From the NCBI RefSeq assembly GCF_020731285.1, contig NZ_JAJFOW010000046.1, positions 1 through 51,686 of the forward strand: a stretch of DNA of 51,686 nt. Reading direction: 5' to 3'. Below the pieces are notes generated by a model, which searched no databases, was not told where the DNA came from, and worked only from the letters and a program-made list of their open reading frames with translations. The DNA comes from Cohnella baijiui. GTDB taxonomy: Bacteria; Bacillota; Bacilli; Paenibacillales; Paenibacillaceae. This document shows positions 48,512-51,686 of this stretch, one piece after another. Positions within the stretch are counted from its first letter, which is position 1, and every line of letters starts with the position of its first letter. A program made the translations under genes and the position numbers.

Positions 48512-48690
48512 CAAGAAATGGTTCCAACACCCTACCGGACAGCCGGAGGCCCGCTGGAACCCGCCGCACGGCATCGGTCTCATCCGGAACGTTCGCCCCT
48601 ACCCCCCCGGGGCGCGAACCGGCGAGGCGCGCCGCGCGGCGGGGACGGCCCGGGCCTCTTCGGCGTTCCGCCCCAAAATCGAGCAGCACA
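48512..48690 (+). promoter_or_regulatory. GC-rich structured 5' leader of the second sulfate-binding gene
   Basis: The leader is about 190 nt long. GGTTCCA (48519-48525) pairs with TGGAACC (48554-48560) around a CCGG/CCGG hairpin, and a second GC stem (GTTCGCCCC with GGGGCGCGAAC) lies at about 48591-48630. It has neither the S-box signature nor a U-tailed terminator. It may only be GC-rich sequence, or an uncharacterised leader element. Confidence 0.4.
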
Positions 48691-48706
48691 AAGGGAGAGA
48701 GCGGTT

Positions 48707-49732
48707 TTGAAGAAAACATTCAAACTGGCAGTCCTCGTGGTTCTGGCATTCGCGCTGTCCGCCACGAGCGCATTCGCGGCTGTAACCAAAAAGAACGACA
48801 AGAAAAGCGTCACGCTGCTGAACGTCTCCTACGATCCGACGCGGGAGCTGTACGTGAGCTACAACGAAGCGTTCGCGAAGTACTGGAAAAAGAAAACCGG
48901 TCAAACGGTCACCATCAAGCAGTCGCACGGAGGCTCCGGGGCGCAGGCCCGCTCCGTCATCGACGGTCTCGAAGCGGACGTCGTGACGCTCGCCCTCGAA
49001 TACGACGTCACCGCGATCGAGAAGAAGGGGCTTATCGCGAAGGGGTGGCAGGATCGCCTCGCCAACAACAGCGCGCCGTACAAATCGACGATCGTCTTCC
49101 TGGTACGCAAAGGCAACCCGAAAAAGATCCAGGACTGGGACGATCTGATCAAGTCCGACGTCAAGGTTGTCACGCCGAATCCGAAGACGTCCGGCGGCGC
49201 CCGCTGGAACTACTTGGCCGCGTGGGCCTACGCGCTCAAACATAACAACAACAGCGAAGACAAGGCCAAGGCGTTCGTCAAAGAGCTGTTCACGCACGTT
49301 CCGGTGCTCGATACCGGCGCCCGCGGCGCCACGACGACGTTTGTCGAGAAGGGGATCGGCGACGTGCTGCTGGCTTGGGAGAACGAGGCGTATTTGGCGA
49401 AAAAAGAATATGGCGACAAGTTCGAGATCGTGACGCCTTCGCTCAGCATTCTGGCGGAGCCCACCGTCGCCGTCGTGACGAAAAACGTCCAAAAGCACGA
49501 TACGCGGCAAGTCGCTACCGCCTATCTGGACTATCTCTACACGGAGGAAGGCCAGCGCATCGCGGCGGAGAACTTCTATCGCCCGATCAACCCGAAAATC
49601 GCCAAGGAGTTCGATAAGCAGTTCCCCAAGCTGAATCTGGTGACCATTAAGGACTTCGGCGGCTGGGACAAAGCGCAGGCCACCCACTTCGCGGACGGCG
49701 GCACCTTCGACCAGATCTATCTGAGAAAGTAA
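48707..49732 (+). CDS. Sulfate ABC transporter substrate-binding protein without lipobox
   Basis: A 341-residue paralogue of the divergent lipoprotein: LLNVSYDPTRELYVSYNEAF, GGSGAQARSVIDGLEADVVTLAL and WDDLIKSDVKVVTPNPKTSGGARWNYL landmarks (in parts) are typical of Sbp. The start is TTG 48707 behind AAAGGGAG. The signal peptide ends in SAFA-A near residue 25 and contains no cysteine, so it should be cut by signal peptidase I and not lipid-anchored, unusual for a Gram-positive binding protein. Its promoter carries a CymR-like element. Confidence 0.9.
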   Translation: MKKTFKLAVLVVLAFALSATSAFAAVTKKNDKKSVTLLNVSYDPTRELYVSYNEAFAKYWKKKTGQTVTIKQSHGGSGAQARSVIDGLEADVVTLALEYDVTAIEKKGLIAKGWQDRLANNSAPYKSTIVFLVRKGNPKKIQDWDDLIKSDVKVVTPNPKTSGGARWNYLAAWAYALKHNNNSEDKAKAFVKELFTHVPVLDTGARGATTTFVEKGIGDVLLAWENEAYLAKKEYGDKFEIVTPSLSILAEPTVAVVTKNVQKHDTRQVATAYLDYLYTEEGQRIAAENFYRPINPKIAKEFDKQFPKLNLVTIKDFGGWDKAQATHFADGGTFDQIYLRK

Positions 49733-49777
49733 GCCGAAACGCGCGATAAAATCCCCCCTTTGACAGGAGCAACCAAT

Positions 49778-51202
49778 ATGTCCCATAGACGCAATTGGAA
49801 GCATCGCATTCTCCAAGTCGCGCTTGCCGCGACGCTCGGCGCGCAGATCGCCGCCTTCGGCGCCGCGCCGCCGGCGCTGGCGGCGGCCAAAGCCTCGGCC
49901 TCGGCCGTCACGGTAGACGGCGTCAGCCAGAGCGGATGGACGCCGGTCTTGAAGGACGGCGCCCTGTACGCGCCGCTGGCTGGCCTGAGCGCGAGCCTCG
50001 GCGCGACGGGCAAATACGACGCCGCGGCCAAGACGATCTCGATCCAGCAAGGCAAGCGTACCGTCGTCCTGCAGATCGGCGTCAAGAGCGCCAAAGTAAA
50101 CGGAGAGAAGAGTGCACTCGCGTCTCCCGCGCTGCTGATCGACAAGGCGCCTTACGTTCCGGTGCGCTTCGTCGCGGAGTCGCTCGGCGCCTCCCTCGCC
50201 TGGAACGCCGCCCAGCCCGCGTACGAGATCGATACCCGCCTGCACGCATTCGCGGATGGCGATCATACCTCGTTCGTCAACGTGTACGGGGAGTCGGTCA
50301 TCGCTTCGACCTACGGCATCGCCAGCGACTTCAGCGGCGGACTCGCCCGGATCAAGCAAGGCGACGCCTACGGCTACCTGGACCGCAGCGGCAAGCTGGC
50401 GATTCCCGTCCAGTTCGACGACGCCTACGACTTTTCCGAAGGCCTCGCGGTCGTGCACAAGGACGGCAAACCGGCCTATATCGACCGCACCGGCCAAATC
50501 GTCCTGAGCCCGGCCTATGACGAATTGTTCGATTTCTCCGAAGGGCTTGCGCTCGTCCGTCAGGGCGACAGCTTCGGCTACATCGACAAGACCGGCAAGC
50601 TGGTCATACCGGCGCAGTACGAAGACGCGTTCTACTTCAGCGGCGGGCTCGCGGCTGTGCAGATCGACGGCAGCTACGGCTATATAGACAAAACCGGAAA
50701 GCTGGTCATCCCGGCGAAGTATCAATCCGTGTCCGACTTCAGGGACGGCCTCGCGCTCGTTCAGACGCTGCTGACCCAGCCGGGCGAGACGGTCGAGGAG
50801 TCGACGGGCGTCTTCGGCTATCTGAACGCGAAAGGCGAATTCGCCATCCCGGCCCAATACAGCCAAGGCTACGCCTTCAGCAACGGTCTGGCGGCAGTCG
50901 AGCTGGACGACGGCTTCGCGTACATCGACAAATCCGGCAAGGTCGCGCTGCAGACGGCTTATACGGACGTAGGCGACTTCGGCGACGGCCTCGCGGCCTT
51001 CGAGCAAGGCGGCAAGTACGGCTACATCAACAAGAAAGGCCAGGTCGTCATCCCGGCGCAGTTCGATATCGCCGACCGGTTCGAGCGCGGGCTCGCCCAT
51101 GCGGTCAAGGGCGATGTCGAAGGGCTGATCGACGCCAAAGGCGCGTTCGTCGCCCAGGGCAAATACATCGCGCCTCCGGCGCCGGCGGCGGATGGCCAAT
51201 AA
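49778..51202 (+). CDS. Secreted WG-repeat protein with stalk domain
   Basis: A 474-residue exported protein: a signal peptide (cleavage near ALA-AA, residue 37), a copper-amine-oxidase N-terminal-like stalk domain (about 45-155, with LIDKAPYVPVRFVAESLGA in parts), then about eight WG-type repeats (about 180-465) of the form YGYIDKTGKLVIPAQY...FSEGLAVV. WG repeats are expected to form beta structures; function unknown. The start ATG 49778 follows CAGGAG. It comes 45 bp after the sulfate-binding gene with no terminator seen, so the two may be co-transcribed. Confidence 0.88.
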   Translation: MSHRRNWKHRILQVALAATLGAQIAAFGAAPPALAAAKASASAVTVDGVSQSGWTPVLKDGALYAPLAGLSASLGATGKYDAAAKTISIQQGKRTVVLQIGVKSAKVNGEKSALASPALLIDKAPYVPVRFVAESLGASLAWNAAQPAYEIDTRLHAFADGDHTSFVNVYGESVIASTYGIASDFSGGLARIKQGDAYGYLDRSGKLAIPVQFDDAYDFSEGLAVVHKDGKPAYIDRTGQIVLSPAYDELFDFSEGLALVRQGDSFGYIDKTGKLVIPAQYEDAFYFSGGLAAVQIDGSYGYIDKTGKLVIPAKYQSVSDFRDGLALVQTLLTQPGETVEESTGVFGYLNAKGEFAIPAQYSQGYAFSNGLAAVELDDGFAYIDKSGKVALQTAYTDVGDFGDGLAAFEQGGKYGYINKKGQVVIPAQFDIADRFERGLAHAVKGDVEGLIDAKGAFVAQGKYIAPPAPAADGQ

Positions 51203-51221
51203 CGGCGGGAAGCGCGAAAAT

Positions 51222-51261
51222 GGGGCTGCCCCAAAGTCATTCCGTGACTTTTAAGAGCCCC
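51222..51261 (+). terminator. Hairpin after the WG-repeat gene
   Basis: GGGGCT pairs with AGCCCC around the inner stem AAAGTCA/TGACTTT. The T-run is weak. The GGGGCTGCCCCAAAGTC sequence also resembles an IS terminal sequence. Confidence 0.5.
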
Positions 51262-51286
51262 GCGCAGCACCGATTTTCATCGCAAG

Positions 51287-51544
51287 TAAAAAGAGGGTGT
51301 CTCAAATGTAATGTAAGTCTGTTCACGCGACAGACAGCTCTCCTCCATCCCTAAACGTATGAAAACGAAGCAATGGCGGTGTTTGGGGAAATGATCCCTG
51401 CACCGCCAATTCTCGCTTTCTATCCACTATCTTCAATAAATGATGGGCAAGCAAAAGCCATCCGACCTCCAAGCTTACCTTCCGCATGACGCGAAGCAGC
51501 AAACGCCGGAATCCGCTTTCCGTATTGCCTATCCCGCATCCCAT
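51287..51544 (-). mobile_element. Remnant of an IS1182-like element (transposase C-terminus)
   Basis: On the minus strand the frame 51544-51323 reads GFRRLLLRVMRKVSLEVGWLLLAHHLLK in parts, the usual C-terminus of IS1182/DDE transposases (GFRRF-LRG--KV--E-G---LAHNLLK). Beyond the stop lies GAGGGTGTCTCAAA (51291-51305), typical of such IS ends. The N-terminal and catalytic parts are missing, and the remnant is replaced beyond 51545 by hairpin repeats. Confidence 0.7.
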
Positions 51545-51546
51545 GA

Positions 51547-51686
51547 TTTAGATGCAAATGTACATCTAATTTTGCTATATTCCTTCTAAACGATCATTTA
51601 GTTGCAATCGTACAACTAATTCGTCCATTTTTGCTAATAGGACGGATTTCCGCTAAATTAGATGTACTTTTACAAGTAAACCGCTC
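51547..51686. repeat. Array of TTAGNTG-N8-CANCTAA hairpin repeats
   Basis: Three short dyads follow at 50-60 bp spacing: TTAGATG/CATCTAA (51548-51569), TTAGTTG/CAACTAA (51598-51619) and TTAGATG/CAAGTAA (51658-51679, degenerate). All have an 8-nt loop ending in TA. The region is much richer in A/T than the rest of the window. The array runs off the window edge. Confidence 0.75.

Noticed and set aside
48512..48690. S-box (SAM-I) riboswitch before the sulfate-binding gene
   Set aside because: The S-box conserved core and a terminator are missing.

Overview
The window is high-GC Firmicute DNA, most likely from the Paenibacillaceae (Paenibacillus/Cohnella type). This rests on gene content: a gerA-type spore germination operon, a surface protein with SLH domains, an LTA-synthase-family gene, a T-box leader on argS, YdjO- and YrdB-type small proteins, strong Shine-Dalgarno sites with frequent TTG starts, and many U-tailed terminators. 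It reads as ordinary chromosome sprinkled with gene remnants. No prophage, CRISPR array, tRNA or rRNA was recognised.

Layout. 1-3.7 kb: a 14-bp tandem repeat, hflX (-) behind a long terminated leader RNA, a GH26 mannanase remnant and an intact-length GH113 glycosidase. 3.7-12.1 kb: an operon of a giant hybrid sensor kinase, a SARP-type response regulator and an SRPBCC protein, followed by a 1057-residue SLH/FIVAR surface protein. The kinase operon and the surface-protein gene share the same 11-bp-period direct-repeat promoter, so they look like one regulon. 12.1-19.4 kb: an AraC remnant, small unknown genes, an HssRS-like two-component system, a CrtQ-like glycosyltransferase with a PlsY-like acyltransferase, a YrdB-like membrane protein under twin operators, and a cold-shock gene with a hairpin leader. 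19.4-30 kb: a membrane glycosyltransferase, pentapeptide protein, MFS exporter, SRPBCC, MarR, a secreted coiled-coil protein, an L,D-transpeptidase, remnants, a nucleotidyltransferase and T-box-controlled argS. 30-42 kb: a VOC protein, a 5TM-LYT sensor kinase, HAD phosphatase, cysK, a truncated ABC ATPase, a hairpin-rich repeat-like block, mgtE, an LTA-synthase gene missing its catalytic core, DUF445, two SNARE-associated membrane proteins and an acyl-CoA-dehydrogenase-like flavoprotein. 42-51.7 kb: the germination operon, an IF-3 homologue, two divergent sulfate-binding-protein genes, a WG-repeat surface protein, then an IS1182-like transposase remnant and a hairpin-repeat array running off the edge.

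The most interesting part is the putative SARP regulon. Repeat period (11 bp), repeat-to-minus-10 distance (8 bp) and leader length (about 41 bp from minus-10 to ATG) are the same at 3.75 kb and 8.82 kb, and they match the rule known for Streptomyces SARP activators. Other notable items are the unidentified RNA ahead of hflX, the in-frame loss of the LtaS catalytic domain, Lys in place of a presumed catalytic Glu in the GH113 protein, and a sulfate-binding protein without a lipobox. All protein identifications are from reading motifs and recalled family sequences; no database search was run.
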